Numbered from the stretch's first letter, positions 1 to 10,931 are shown. The stretch is DNA of 64,000 nt from Massospora cicadina (GCA_022478985.1 JAKSZP010007880.1:248001-312000), one strand, 5' to 3'. Notes: generated by a model from the letters alone, not told the origin. Numbers and translations: made by a program.

Positions 1-38
1 CTTCTACCAAACCATGGCTTATGTATTATGGAGCTGCA

Positions 39-640
39 TCACACGTTCTTTGCAGTAGGAGCTTCCAAAAAACATGGACCAACTTGAAACGGGGGGTTAT
101 ACCTCAAAATGGACTCATATGGGTAAAAGCCTGTGGACGAGTACGTTTCATTATTATATACAAACTGCACTAAGGGAAGATTAGCAGCCATGTATCTTGA
201 GCAGCAGTGACATAACAGCAAAGATACTGCTTTAATATTATTTGACCCTCTCCGTCTGCCTGTCAAACTGGAGTGATATGCAGTTGAGTGGCAAGGCTTG
301 ATCTTAAGGATGGCTAACAAAGCGCTCTAAGAATGGGCTTCAATCTGGGGCATCCAATCACTCACAATTTCATGGGGTAAGACAAACATAGAAAAGACAT
401 GGTGAACAAAGAGTTTGTCCAATTCCTCTGAATTTATTGTTGACTGTCATGAGTTAAAAACAGGAAACAATTGGTAAAAATCTTCAACCACCATGATTGC
501 ATCAAACCCATTGAAACTAGGGATTTCAACAATGAAGTCTACCTTTGAAGAGGTCCACAGGCACTTTACCTGTTGTAACGGATGGAAAAATACTATTATT
601 ACCTGACCTATCTGCTTTTGTTTATGCAAAAGTCATGAAA
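39..640 (-). pseudogene. Integrase fragment of element A
   Basis: Two stretches match the gypsy integrase core. The piece near 447-560 reads VDFIVEIPSFNGFDAIMVVE, which carries the first-aspartate neighbourhood of the catalytic core. The piece near 39-200 reads LPLVQFVYNNETYSSTGFYP, the segment after the catalytic glutamate that recurs in Ty3/gypsy integrases. The two are out of frame with each other and the region between them is degraded. Integrase joins the cDNA to the host chromosome; this copy cannot. Confidence 0.75.
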
Positions 641-1088
641 TTTGTGATTTAAACTAGAAAGTCTTTCAAAAATACCTGGCCAGTTGCAATTTAATTTCAC
701 TCAGTTGAGGCATTCTTATCACCCAGGAGTCCCACTACTGATTGTATCATGATGTCTAGGGATTACTTAATTGCAAAGTGGGGAGTTTAAACTCTATTTT
801 GAACAAAATCATTCCCTCTTTCATATAATAATGGGTTCATTTATGGGATGAAATACCAGTTAACCAAACAACACCAGCTCTTCTAAGCAGGATGTTTAGC
901 CATGATGCTGTAAATCAAAGGCACATCTGAGTCCCAGTCTGGCACAGATTTACAGGAGGTGCAATGGCTAAGATTTGGGATGGAGGAATAACCATGGTCA
1001 TCTTTTGCCATATCCTCAGTAATACTTAAAGAGGGGTATGACTCAACATATTTGGGAGAACATTTAGGGCACCTTTTTTACTCATATT
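641..1088 (-). other. Degraded spacer between RNase H and integrase of A
   Basis: By position this should encode the RNase H C-terminus, the linker and the integrase zinc finger. I cannot read a His-His-Cys-Cys finger or any stretch free of stops here, so it is best treated as eroded pol sequence. Confidence 0.4.
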
Positions 1089-1410
1089 TTAAGTTGAAGC
1101 TATTAAGGTCTTGATAGGTCCAGGCCTTATAATGTGACAATCTTTGCAGCTTCTTAAAAGAAATGAGGGCTTGGTGGTCCATTCTAACAACCACTTCCTG
1201 TCAAGCTCCCTGGACAAGATAACAACAGTTCTGAGTGACAATTCCACTGCAGCAAGATCCTTATCATAAATGGCCCATGGCTGCTTTAAGGAGGATAATT
1301 TGCACAAAAATTGGGTAACAGTATGCTCTACACCTTCATGGTCCAAAAGCATCACATCCTCCACCATGGCCATAGAAGCATCACATGCTACAATAAAACC
1401 TGAATAGATC
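1089..1410 (-). pseudogene. RNase H fragment of element A
   Basis: The minus strand reads PWAIYDKDLAAVELSLRTVV, the gypsy RNase H segment containing the catalytic acidic residue of the YDKEL motif, here DKDL. Just upstream a CDASMAMVED-like string corresponds to the first catalytic Asp. The rest of the domain is frameshifted. RNase H removes the RNA strand of the RNA:DNA hybrid during reverse transcription. Confidence 0.6.
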
Positions 1411-2340
1411 TGAATGCTTAAGGATGGGAGTCACCACAGATACTTTCTTGATAGCTTTAAATCCGCTTTGACAGAATTCTGACCACTTGAAGGAAATAAT
1501 TCACTGTCATGGTATGAAGGGGCGTTGCCAACTGATTAAGCTCAGAAGAGTGTTTCTTTAAGAAAATAATGGTACCTAAGAAATTCTGAAGATATTTCTG
1601 CGTGGTAGGGGTGAACCATGAGAGTTGGCCTCAATTCTTTAAGGGGGATGGCATACCCATCCTTTAGAGCCAGTTTGCCTAATAAAGTGACTTCCTCTTT
1701 GATAAAATCTACTATTAAGGCTTCACATAAGTATCTGCCTTCTGAAAGGCAGCCAGCAACACTTTGAGGTCATGATGCTTGTGGGTGAAGAGTGTACCAA
1801 GATGTCATCAATATATGCTAACTCACGGGTAAAAATGAATATTGCCCAGAACGTCATCAATCATGTGTTGGAACTTGTCAGGTGCATTTTCTAAGACCAG
1901 ATGGTATTAGGAGGAACTAAAAAATACCTCTCAGTGTAACAGCTTTATAAATGCAGCCAGGGTTTATAAATGATATCAAAGCTGTAAACTAGCGAAGAGG
2001 TTGATAAAGACGAAAAGTTAGGTCAAAAATAGACTACTTTAACTGAGTTAAAAAAGTGTCAATCTCTATAGGTATGTGAGAATATGGTGACTAGGGGACC
2101 TCCATGGCTCTGTATAATCAGGATCTTTTGCTCCTTTAAAATCACCTGGCTGGGTTGATGACCTCATTGTTCTGCATTGTCCTCATGATTTTAATGGTGA
2201 AATTCACGCTTTTTAGGTTTGGGAGTGGGGGCACAATTCCTGAAGGCATCTCTATTGATTCTAGTACATGTGATTATTCCTGATTAAATTTTCCACCAGT
2301 GCCTCCAAAAGATGGTTTTTAATAATAAGGGCTTGAGAGT
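1411..2340 (-). pseudogene. Reverse transcriptase fragment of element A
   Basis: Minus-strand reading shows ENAPDKFQHMIDDVLGNI followed by YIDDILVHS, the RT palm. The catalytic YIDD lies at 1804-1815. Downstream, LGTIIFLKKHSSELNQLATP is the usual thumb/connection wording. Stops are frequent throughout. Both catalytic aspartates of YxDD remain, unlike chromoviruses C, E and H. Confidence 0.65.
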
Positions 2341-2496
2341 TGACTTATTTTAAATTGATGCAGGAGTAAAGATTTCGCTCATTCCTTATCTGGAATCCTG
2401 ACAACGCCCCCTTAAGACCCTGTTTGGTGTCAGACATTTGCCATCCAGGTTTCAAAATAAGAATGTTTTGGGGCAGAATCAGACAGAAAGGGAAAA

Positions 2497-3230
2497 TGTC
2501 GGACATTTAATAAGTCCATGAAAATAGAATATTGTCTAAATATTATTAAAAATCTTATCAGCCAAAAGACCCTGGCCAATTCTTTGTGGAATCCCACAAA
2601 TCAGGGCAACACTTTTACAAATACTAACTTGGCAGTTAGCACCAAGTTAGGAAATTGGATTCTTCCAACCATGCAGCTTATTATGGGGCATCCATCAAAA
2701 GGTTCACCCCAGCCACATCTAGTTCCGTTACAACACCTAGGCGGGGACTACCCCCTTTTATAGGCTTGGTGGGGGTCCCTCAATTTGAAATAATTTTAGC
2801 TAATGGGGATTGGCTGAAATTTATCAAGTTGATACCCCACGGGTACATATTATTACACATTATTTCCACATTCGCCATTCAGCCAAAGTGAAGTGAGCTT
2901 TCTGAGCTTCTATAGGCTGAACTTGTATATTTTCTTATTTGGACTGTAACAAGCCATTTCAAATCCATCATTGAATTTTCCTCAACCCTTGATACAGTTT
3001 AAATACTGCATGGTCCAATATGGAGAGGGTTCATTTCCTCTTATCCCTGGGCATTGATTAATAAAATTATAAAAATAACCCTAACTTCCTAGTTATTATA
3101 AAGATTTATCATATTTATCAGTTTCAGTAGTTTAAACCCTTATTGTTATATTTTACATGAATAAGAACCAGTGATATTTCTCAAATGAAAAAATAACAAT
3201 TGGAGGGGGTTTAGGGCCATATGAATTGGC
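2497..3230 (+). repeat. LTR of the G family, plus orientation
   Basis: It begins TGTCGGACATTTAAT, the inverse of the right end of G's LTRs (TGTCCGACA at 24811-24819). Similarity continues through a CTTTTATAGG-like block near 2755 that matches CTTTTATAGACCTGG in G. Its right end is lost against the next LTR fragment at 3251. A purine run, AGAAAGGGAAAA, sits directly before it at 2485-2496, as a polypurine tract would before a 3' LTR. The sequence to its left, however, is minus-strand element A. Confidence 0.55.
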
Positions 3231-3250
3231 CATGTACACAGTTAACTAAT

Positions 3251-3670
3251 TGTCAGAAATTCGACTATGGGCTCTGCTAGTTGGAAGGCTAACCAGTATG
3301 AAGACTGGTCAGCTTGCACATCGATGAATCCCCCCCTTGGGTTGGGACCATCTAGTACTAAAAAAAAAGACTGGTCAGCTTGCCATTTCACCTTAGGTTT
3401 CAGGGCCAGAAGCGCCAGCTAACCCCTTGGCATGTCACCCGCGCCATTCAGGGATCCCCTATCCTCATTCCCCTAAACAACGAATAAAGATAAACTAAAA
3501 TTATAAAAGAGAATGAGCAAAGGGAGATATTTATTGAAAGGGAAGCGCAAGGTATTTATATTATTTACAAAAGGGCTACTGCGCCCATCGCTGACCTATC
3601 AGCTCTTCCACTGGTTCTTCAAGCCAATCACTTCTCTCTTTTTCTACTTCTTCTTATACATTATCTCTTC
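3251..3670 (-). repeat. Truncated D-family LTR
   Basis: It starts TGTCAGAAATTCGACTATGG and shares TATGAAGACTGGT, the GAGATATTTATT block and GGGCTACTGCGCCC with the D LTRs at 17737 and 18973. It diverges after about 3575 and stops near 3670, so only the left half is present. A small poly-A insertion interrupts it at 3318-3366. Confidence 0.65.
3301..3383 (+). mobile_element. Tiny poly-A retroposed insertion with 17-bp duplication
   Basis: The string AAGACTGGTCAGCTTGC occurs at 3301-3317 and again at 3367-3383. Between them lie 49 bases (3318-3366) ending TCTAGTACT plus an A run. The intact D LTRs have only one copy of this site, at the same place, so they serve as empty sites. Poly-A plus a long duplication is the signature of LINE-type target-primed insertion, here a severely 5'-truncated copy. 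The inserted text does not match the 3' end of the LINE at 37300. Confidence 0.6.
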
Positions 3671-3679
3671 CCTGGCATC

Positions 3680-3842
3680 TGTGACAAACGGGGCCTTTCC
3701 ACATTGCCACAAAGCAGTTGGGCAAGAGGGCCCATATGAGGGCCCACAAACATGAGAGGGCCGCGGTGGTTAAATCCTTTGTTCATTAGCTTGATGAGTG
3801 ATAAAGATGTCCTTGGAACATGGTGAGGATGATGCTCATACT
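3680..3842 (-). repeat. E-family LTR fragment
   Basis: It begins TGTGACAAACGGGGCC and follows the left part of the E LTRs (4487 and 9866) for about 160 bases, ending near the GCTCATACTGAGG block. It includes the doubled GAGGGCCCA motif found in the right E LTR but missing from the left one. The right edge abuts F's RT sequence. Confidence 0.7.
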
Positions 3843-4481
3843 GAGGTTTAATCTTCTGTATTTGAAGATGCAGCCTGCTGAAGTTAATGACAAACCCCAG
3901 ATATTCCAACTCTTTTTATAAAATTGTGCACTTCCTCAGCTTGATCTTCAGATTAGCCATGGATAATCTCTTAAATTTCTTGCAAATGAATTAAATAGTT
4001 ATGAAAGTTATATGTGACATATTCATGTCATCCAAGTGCAACAAGACGTAGGACAGCTTCAGGTCTTTTAATATGTCGTCCATGGCTCTTTGGAACGCTG
4101 CAGGAATATTGTCTTGACCTTGGGGCATCCATGTTGGTTGATAAAGCCCCTGTATGGTGATGATCACAGACTTCACCTGGCCTTCAGTTGGCAAATTTTC
4201 CAAAATCCCGAGATTAGATACAACACAGAGAAATACTTTGCTTCTCCCAGGCGGTCTAATGAATCATCAATTTATGGTAGTAGATACAAGTCCTCTTTGT
4301 TATCTTATTTAATATATGATAGTCACTCACCACCTGATCAAAGCCGTCCTTCTTCTTTACTATCAAGATAGGGCTTTCCCAGGGGCTTGATGATGAAACT
4401 AGGAGCCTATGCTCCACTGGTTTGCTGATTTACTCTTCCACTACCTCTTCAGCTGCCTTTGACTGACATATCATTCTAATC
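3843..4481 (-). pseudogene. Reverse transcriptase of F, catalytic part
   Basis: Minus-strand reading gives SPWESPILIVKKKDG, then AAFQRAMDDILKDL, then LHLDDM (about 4024-4041), then EYLGFVIN. These are the fingers, palm and thumb motifs of gypsy RT in order. The two catalytic aspartates remain. The reading frame changes several times and contains stops. The N-terminal side continues at 10932 beyond element E. Confidence 0.75.
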
Positions 4482-4486
4482 CATAT
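4482..4486. repeat. Target-site duplication of E, left copy
   Basis: CATAT directly precedes the TGTGACG start of E's left LTR. The same five bases follow the right LTR at 10932-10936. Confidence 0.85.
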
Positions 4487-5589
4487 TGTGACGAATGGGG
4501 TCTCTCCACATTGACACAAAGCAGTTGGGCAAGAGAGGGCCGCTGTGGTTAGGTCCCTCATTTGTTGGCTTGATGAGCGGTTTAGATATCCCTGGAACAC
4601 TGTGAGGATGATGCTCACGCTAAGGAGGGCGGATTGACCCCCAGAGAGAGCATACAGAGAGGCGACAGCTCTGTCAAAATCTGAGGAATGGTCCATTTGC
4701 TTCACTCAAAATCCCTGGTTTTCCTTCAAAATCTCAATAAATGATTTTGAAATCTCAAAATTTTATTTTTCAATTTTTAAGGTTTTTATTTAATATATTA
4801 GAAGACAAAGTTGTCTTAAACACCTTCGCTTGTTTGATTTTTATATTGTGGAATGGGGGATATGGGGAAATTGGACCCCGCGGAGTCCACGGGTGGCAGG
4901 CTATTTGCAGGCCTATTTTGAGAATCTCAGCCTCCAATATTCCCATCTAGGCCCATTCTAGACCATTCAACGAGTACCCGTGGCATTATGGAAACTTTTC
5001 CATATTTATTTTTATTTGTTGAGGACAAATTAGAGCTCATCTCGACCTTATTGCCAAAATTCCCATTTTTGGGATAATTCAGCCTGGCAGCCCCCAATTT
5101 TCTGGGCTGCCCTTCGCCATGGCTCTTGATACTTTTCATGAGCAGCGGATTCAGCTTGGCAGCTCCTGATTTGCTGAGCTGCCCAATGCCGTCATTTCCT
5201 CTTTTGGTGTTATTTGGCTTGGCAGCTCCTGATTCTCTAAGCTGCCTGATGCTGTGATTCTTGCCACTTCCGTTTTTGGCATAATTCAGCTTGGAAGCCC
5301 CTGATTCGCTGGGATGCTCTTTGCCATTGCCAATCTCTATGCATAGGTCCTCAGAAAACAGTTTGGCGGCCTCTTATTGGCCTGGTCGCCATTTATGTTG
5401 ACCTTTGCCACCTTTGCCTCGAGGTTTTGTCAATTTTGCAGCATCTGATTTGACAGAATGCCATTTTTGAGGGTAATTGCCCTCAAGCCCTAAATTTTTA
5501 TTTATAATGTGTATGATACTACTAGCCACGATCCCCGCCTTAGGGGGGCCAGGGCTATGTGGCGGTCAGGCAGCGCCTTGACCATCACT
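4487..5589 (-). repeat. 3' LTR of E
   Basis: It starts TGTGACG and ends TGACCATCAC, with the last base changed from the A seen in the right copy. Inside is an imperfect tandem array of units starting (C/G)GCTTGGCAGC, with one unit more than in the right LTR. It lacks a block of about 23 bases near 4540 that the right LTR has, lost between two copies of AGAGGGCC. A TATTAAATAAAAACC block (minus strand) near 4785 may hold promoter or polyadenylation signals. Confidence 0.88.
5040..5340 (-). repeat. Imperfect tandem array inside the E LTR
   Basis: The motif CTTGGCAGCTCCTGATT and its variants recur about every 64-71 bases, each followed by a CTGAGCTGCC-like string. I count four units here and three in the matching part of the right LTR (about 10475-10675). 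Confidence 0.6.
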
Positions 5590-6338
5590 TTTCCCCCTCA
5601 GGAGACCCCCCTGTGCCCCCAGTATTCCTCCACCTTTCAGGGACAGTTGGCGCAATTGGTGGCTGTTTGCCAAGAGGATTCTTCTATTGGGTAGCTGACC
5701 CATTTCACCAAGTACCATCACTTTTTGCGAGCAATCTTGGTGTCCAGAATCTCCTCCACCTCGTACTCTGCCTCTCCTGGGTTGTCCGACTGGACCAGCT
5801 CCAGCTTTGCTGGTATGGGTCCTTCATACTTCTTGAGCTGGGAAGCGTGCAAAACTGGATGTGCGCGCAATCCTTCCAGGAATTCTAATTTGTACGCTAC
5901 CTCATTCACCTGTTGAAGGACCTTGTAGGGTCCTAGGTTGACAGGTCCAAACTTCCTACACTGTCCCAGGGGTGTGTAGTGTTTGGCATTTATCAATACA
6001 TAGTCTCCATCTTTGAGGGGCGAAGCCTTGGAGCGATGCGCATCTGCCTTCCTCTTCTGAGCCTTTGCCACCTTCTCCAGGATGGCTCTCATAATCTCAA
6101 AATTTTCCTTTATTCTGGTCACTAACTCATCCACCGCAGGGTTTGTTCCCCCTGCGTGTCCCTCCATCGTCCATGGGTGATACCTGTTGTTCATGAAAAA
6201 GGGTGACATTTTGGTCAATGAATGCGCCAGTTTGTTGTACGCAAACTGTGCAATCCTCAGCCACTTGATCCAATGATCATGTTGTGTAGTGAGGTAGCAC
6301 CGTAGGTACTGTTCTAGGGTCTGATTGATCCTCTCCAT
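5590..6338 (-). pseudogene. Integrase C-terminus and chromodomain of E
   Basis: A 206-codon open stretch (6338-5718) starts MERINQTLEQYL, which holds the integrase catalytic Glu. It continues through the FGPVNLGPYKVLQ C-terminal fold to AHPVLHASQLKKYEG. It then enters a chromodomain at YEVEEILDTKIARKK. One TGA stops it there, after which WYLVKWVSYPIEESSW continues the chromodomain in the same frame. Chromodomains steer insertion to marked chromatin. The polypurine run GAGGGGGAAA lies just before the LTR. Confidence 0.85.
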
Positions 6339-6344
6339 CTGGCA

Positions 6345-6970
6345 ATCTGACTGGGGGTGGTAGGCGGAGGAATGGCATAGTTTAATTTTTAGATCTTCCA
6401 GGAGGTGATATCATATCCTGGAGATGAACTGTGGGACCCTGTCTGAGATGATCTCATCCGGGAGTCCATGTCGAGCAAAGACCTCCCTCACAAAGATTCA
6501 GCCATGTCCTTCGCCATGACCTTAGAGGTGCAAGGGAAGAACTCAGCAATATTTGTTAGTTGGTCCATCGCCACCATGACCACGTCATAGCCCTCCAATT
6601 TTGGGAGCCCAGTGATAAAATTTACGCTCAGGGAGGTCCACAGCATTCAGGCAATCTGCAGTGGCTTTAACTTCCCTGCGGGTTTATTTTGAGATGGCTT
6701 TGATTGGGCACAGGTAAGGCAGCGCGCAGTATACCCTCTTACCATTACCACTAGGCCTGGCCAGGAGTAGTTCCAGCGTATTAGCTTAATCGTTTTCCCC
6801 ACCCCAGGGTGTCCTGCCAGGGGGTGGTCATGACATAGCTCTATTACTTCAGTTTGAAGCTTGAGCGTTGGGACCCATAGGCGGTCATGGTGCAGGATGA
6901 GGCCCCCCTCCTTCCTGAAATTTTTGTAGCCTTCACTGAGGTCCCCTCCCTCTATCTCTCTCCTGACCAT
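6345..6970 (-). pseudogene. Integrase zinc finger and core of E
   Basis: The stretch 6970-6647 encodes the N-terminal zinc finger: HDHPLAGHPGVGKT supplies the His pair and RCLTCAQSK the Cys pair. The core follows with FITGLPKLEGYDVVMVAMDQ (first catalytic Asp). A shifted frame then carries ISDRVPQFIS with the second Asp. One frameshift and one stop separate these pieces from the C-terminal part. Confidence 0.82.
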
Positions 6971-7158
6971 CTCTATTAATTTGATGCATTGTTGGGCTGT
7001 CCGAATTCTCTCTTTTAGGTTGGTGCATTACTCCTGTATTGATGCAAAATCTGGGGAGAGAGCATCGTGGCCATGTTAAACTCATCCAGCTCCTCCTTTG
7101 TGAAGGTCATATTTGGGTCCAGCTGAGTAGGTCTGGGAGTAAGTTGCTCTCCCCAGGC

Positions 7159-7500
7159 TTATATTCGAATTTTAAAATCATATTGAGACAGCTCCAGGTG
7201 CCATTGGGCTTGTCTTTGGTTCATCCTACGGGGGCTCTTGTGGAACTCCAAGGCCCTGTGGTCATTCTGGATCATGAATGGATGGCGCGCGTACAACAGA
7301 TGATGCTGCCACTCATCTAGTACTGCGACAATCGCCAGGAGTTCCTTGTCATAAACAGTGTAGTTTGTTTCCTCTGGTAACATCTTCTTGCTGAAGTAGC
7401 ATACTGGGTGGTAAACCATCCTCTCCTGTCTGCAGAAGAACCGCCCCTATAGCGAAATTTGACGCTTCTGTCTCTACAATGAATGGGCAATCGGCGTCCA
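7159..7500 (-). pseudogene. RNase H of E
   Basis: The stretch from 7419 reads HPVCYFSKKMLPEETNYTVY, then DKELLAIVAV with the catalytic Glu, then QNDHRALEF with a later Asp. The upstream part, FIVETEASNFAIGAVLL, has Glu where families carry the first catalytic Asp (TDAS to TEAS). A frameshift separates the halves. The Asp to Glu change would be expected to harm activity. Confidence 0.82.
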
Positions 7501-8290
7501 GGTGCGCTAGGACTGGTGCTGTGAGGAGGGCCTCCTTGATGGCCTGGAACGCCCTCTCTTCTTCCTCTCCCCATTGGAAAGGGACTTGCCCGATCAACCG
7601 GGTAAGAGGGGCAGCTGTTTCTGAGAAGTCCTTGGTGAATCTCCTCAGGAAATTCACCAACCCTAAGAAGCTGCGCACACCTGTCTTGTCCGTTGGTGCT
7701 GCCCATTCCTTCACTGCCATCAGCTTGTCTGGGCAGATGGCTGTCCCCTTTTAAAATACGTTTCCTAGGAAAGATACTGGGCCCTTGTAGAACTCGCATT
7801 TGGAGGGCTTCAGACGCAGGTTAGCCTTGTCCAGTGCACTGAGGACCCTCTTGACATCCTCTGTGTGCATCTCGCGAGACTTAGAGAACACCAAGATGTT
7901 ATCCATGTATGCGACACAGCATCTCCCAATCAAGCCGCTAGGGCATGGTCAATGGTCCTTTGAAAAACGGCAGGGGCGTTCTTAAGTCCAAATAACATAT
8001 TTTTGTACTCATATACCCCTAGGTGGCACTTGAATGCCGTGTACTGTTGGTGCTCGGGTACAACTGGCACTTGGTTGAAAGCATTGACCAGGTCCAACTT
8101 AGAGAACACCTGACTCCCAGCGATCATCTGCAAGATGCTCACCATTAGCGGGATGGGGTAGGGGTCCATTTCAAGTATGGCGTTTAGACAGCGGTAGTCC
8201 AAACAGGGGTGGAGCTCGCCGTTGGCCTTGGGGACCAGGAGGATGGGAGACACCACAGGAGATTTTGAGGGCACTATCATCCCTCACTCC
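7500..8290 (-). pseudogene. Reverse transcriptase of E
   Basis: Ordered motifs: SPVVSPILLVPKANGELHPC (fingers), VFSKLDLVNAFNQ (first catalytic Asp), FGLKNAPAVFQRTIDHAL, then CVAYMDNILVFS. The active-site motif is YMDN at 7898-7909 in place of YxDD. LRLKPSKCEFYKGPVSFLG and SFLGLVNFLRRFTKDFS follow. It spans three open stretches (8280-7930, 7933-7751, 7720-7349) with few breaks. Synthesis of cDNA is the normal role; the Asn makes this copy doubtful even apart from its breaks. Confidence 0.87.
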
Positions 8291-8479
8291 AACATATCCT
8301 TCACGTACTGGTCTAGGGCTTCCTTTACTCTGGGGTTCAGGGGGTACACCGGGATTCCTTTTGGGAGATCAGCATCCCATTTGAACTTGAACGAGAATGC
8401 AAAGGGGCCCTGTGGATTGCAGGGGGCGGCGACGCTCTTCTGGAACAGGTGTTCATAGTCTCTGAATTCCTCCGGTATT

Positions 8480-8900
8480 TTTACCTTTCCATCTATAGGT
8501 GCACAGAGTTCACACCAGGACTGCTTCTGCCAGAGATAAAGAATTCTAATGAAAAAAGCTCTTGTTCCTTGGGGTGAAGCATCACCTGGCCCTCCTCCAG
8601 ATCCAAATGTGGGGAGTACTTATGCCACCATTCCATGCCCAGAACGATGGGGTGGGGCAGGTTCTGGATGGCGCAAAAGTCTTCCCAGAAGTGGTGGACT
8701 CCCTGTTAGAGCTTAATCCTGGGCTCAATCTCCCAGCATTTCGACAACTTGGAGGTGTCTGCAAGAGTCATGGTCCTCTTTTCTCACATTTGTACTCCCA
8801 ATTTCTTGGCTATATCTCAGTCCATGTAGTTTTCTTTGGCCCCAGTATCCACTAAAGCCCACAGTTTTTCTAACTTGACCCCTTTTTCTTTCTTCTTTCA
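8480..8900 (-). pseudogene. Aspartic protease of E
   Basis: Minus strand reads KLWALVDTGAKENYMD with an intact DTG active site. After a stop it continues DIAKKLGVQM, and later LPHPIVLGMEWWHKY, the second protease block common in gypsy elements. Protease normally cleaves the Gag-Pol polyprotein. Confidence 0.75.
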
Positions 8901-8999
8901 CTTCAAAGTAAACAGAATAAACAGGTAGGAGGAACCATTTCCTTTATTGAGTGAAGAGATGTGGGCAGGGGTCAGGCGAAGGTTGTAGGTGGGGCCGTC

Positions 9000-9865
9000 C
9001 AAGCCACTGGAAGCAGTGGGTGCAGGAGCTGCAAGGCGTAGGGACATTCACCCTGGGCCCCCCTGCTCCTGTTGCCCCATATGGCTTGATATGGGCTCTG
9101 ACTCCGCGCGTCATCCGCGGAATCTGCTGTGATTCCCAGGCACAGGGGCCCTGGCTTGGGCCAAGGCTAGCTGGTTTTCTACCTGGGAAGCAACAGTGAC
9201 CTCTTCTTCCAAGGTTGCCCCCAGGCGGGTGGCAGCCATAGCTGTGAGTATGTCTGGGCGAAGGTTATGTCTAAACATCCATGCGAGCTGGGAATGAGAC
9301 ACTTTTGCAGCTTTGGCTAGGGGCCAGAACAGCCGAGTTTAATCCTTAATGGCCATTTTCCCTTGGCTGAGGGCCAAGAGCGCTGACCGGGCAGCATCCT
9401 GAGAGTTGTTTGCAGTGGCGGCTCTTTCCACAAGGCGGAGGCAGTCCTCCAGAGAGGCAGGAAGGGCCAGCTGTGTTTCCAACAGGTCGGTAAGCCAGAT
9501 AGAAAGGTTCTTCAGTAGGTCTGCTATCACCTGGGCAATCTGGAGGGATGCGGCCATTGTACTCCCAGAGGCCGCTGTAAGGCGGGCCTGTAATCTAATG
9601 TGGGAGAAGGTTCCGTGAATTACACTCAACTCCTCTGGGGTCAATGTTTGTCTAAACTTGGACGTGGCGTCAATGTGTTGGATATAAGCGACTGAATTCC
9701 CTCAGGATGGGAGGAGATGAGCGGCTTCCCTCAGCAGGAACAGGATGGAAGAGATGACCATTAGGAGATTGGTAGTATGCTCATACCAGGCAGGTAGGGC
9801 TCTCTCATATGATCTCTTCATCCCATCCCATAAAAGGGAGATGAGGTTGAATGAACTTCATCTAA
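9000..9865 (-). pseudogene. Gag of E
   Basis: Open pieces 9644-9339 (101 codons) and 9302-9111 (63 codons) have helix-rich wording, ending with LRPDILTAMAATRLGATLEE then ASQVENQLALAQARAPVPGN. This resembles the capsid C-terminus of gypsy Gag. A CCHC knuckle is not visible before the protease. The first 200 bases after the 5' LTR (9660-9865) show no clear coding and should hold the leader and primer-binding site, which starts TTAGATGAAGTTC. Confidence 0.6.
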
Positions 9866-10931
9866 TGTGATGAACGGGGTCTCTCCACATTGCCACAAAG
9901 CAGTTGGGAAAGAGGGCCCATGTGAGGGCCCATAGGCAAGAGAGGGCCGCTGTAGTAAGGTCCCTCGTTCATTGGTTTGATGAGCGGTTTAGATATCCCT
10001 GGAACACTGTGAGGATGATGCTCACGCTGAGGAGGGCGGTTTGACCTCCAGAGAGAGCATACAGAGAGGCGACAGCTCTGTCAAAATCTGAGGAATGGTC
10101 CATTTGCTTCACTCAAAATCCCTGGTTTTCCTTCAAAATCTCAATAAATGATTTTGAAATCAAAAAATCTATTTTCAATTTTTAAGGTTTTTATTTAATA
10201 TATTAGAAGACAAAGTTGTCTTAAACACCTTCGCTTGGTTGATTTTTATATTGTGGAACAGTGATATGGGATAATTGGACCCCGCGGAGTCCACGGGCGG
10301 TGGGCTATTCATGGGCCTATTTCAAGAATCTCAGCCTCCAATATTCCCATCTAGGCCCATTCTAGACCATTTGGTGAGTACCCTTGGCATTATGGAAACT
10401 TTTCCGCATCTATTTTCGTTCATTGAGGATGAATCAGAGCTTGTCTCGACCTTATCACCAAAATTCCCATTTTTAGGATAATTTGGCCTGGAAGCCCCTG
10501 ATTCGCTGGGCTGCCCTTCGCCATGGCTCTCAATACTTTTGATGAGCGGTGGATTCAGCTTGGCAGCTCCTGATTCTCTGAGTTGCCTGATGCCACGATA
10601 CTTGCCACTTCCGTTTTTGGCATAATTTGGCTTGGCAGCCCCTGATTCGCTGGGCTGCTCTTTGCCATTGCCAATCTCTACACATAGGTCCTCAGAATTT
10701 GGGTTGGTGGCCTTTGATTGGCCCAGTCAGCATTTAAGTCGACCTTTGCCACCTTTGCCTCAAGGTTTTGTCAATTTTGCAGCATCTTATTTGACAGAAT
10801 GCCATTTTTGAGGGTCGTTGCCCTTGAGCCCTATGTTTTTATTTATATTGTGTACAATACTACTAGCCATGATCCTCACCTTAGGGGGGGTCAGGGATAT
10901 GTGGTGGTCAGGTAGCGCCTTGACCATCACA
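9866..10931 (-). repeat. 5' LTR of E
   Basis: It begins TGTGATGAACGG and ends GACCATCACA, and CATAT follows. It matches the left LTR throughout, except for one missing tandem unit and an extra block of about 23 bases near 9910. Confidence 0.88.

Larger units (their letters stand above)
39..2340 (-). mobile_element. Element A: decayed Ty3/gypsy pol (RT, RNase H, integrase)
   Basis: Reading the minus strand gives reverse transcriptase, RNase H and integrase fragments in gypsy order, each broken by many stops and shifts. The element leaves the window at the left, so its 3' LTR is not visible. On the right it ends against a G-family LTR at 2497 that points the other way. No Gag or protease was found. 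The RT wording is close to chromovirus C, so A is probably a relative, though no chromodomain is in view. It is surely non-functional. Confidence 0.8.
4487..10931 (-). mobile_element. Element E: chromovirus with both LTRs
   Basis: Two direct repeats (4487-5589 and 9866-10931) bracket a minus-strand Gag, protease, RT, RNase H, integrase and chromodomain. CATAT flanks the outer ends, so this is one insertion event. It landed inside F's RT. The internal region holds long readable blocks with few lesions, so E is much younger than F. Base composition is also richer in G+C than F. Confidence 0.9.

Noticed and set aside
7317..7799. 161-codon minus-strand open frame over E's RT/RNase H
   Set aside because: It overlaps the readable RT frame and only its last part coincides with a domain. 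Its Arg/Pro/Ser-rich text is a shadow.
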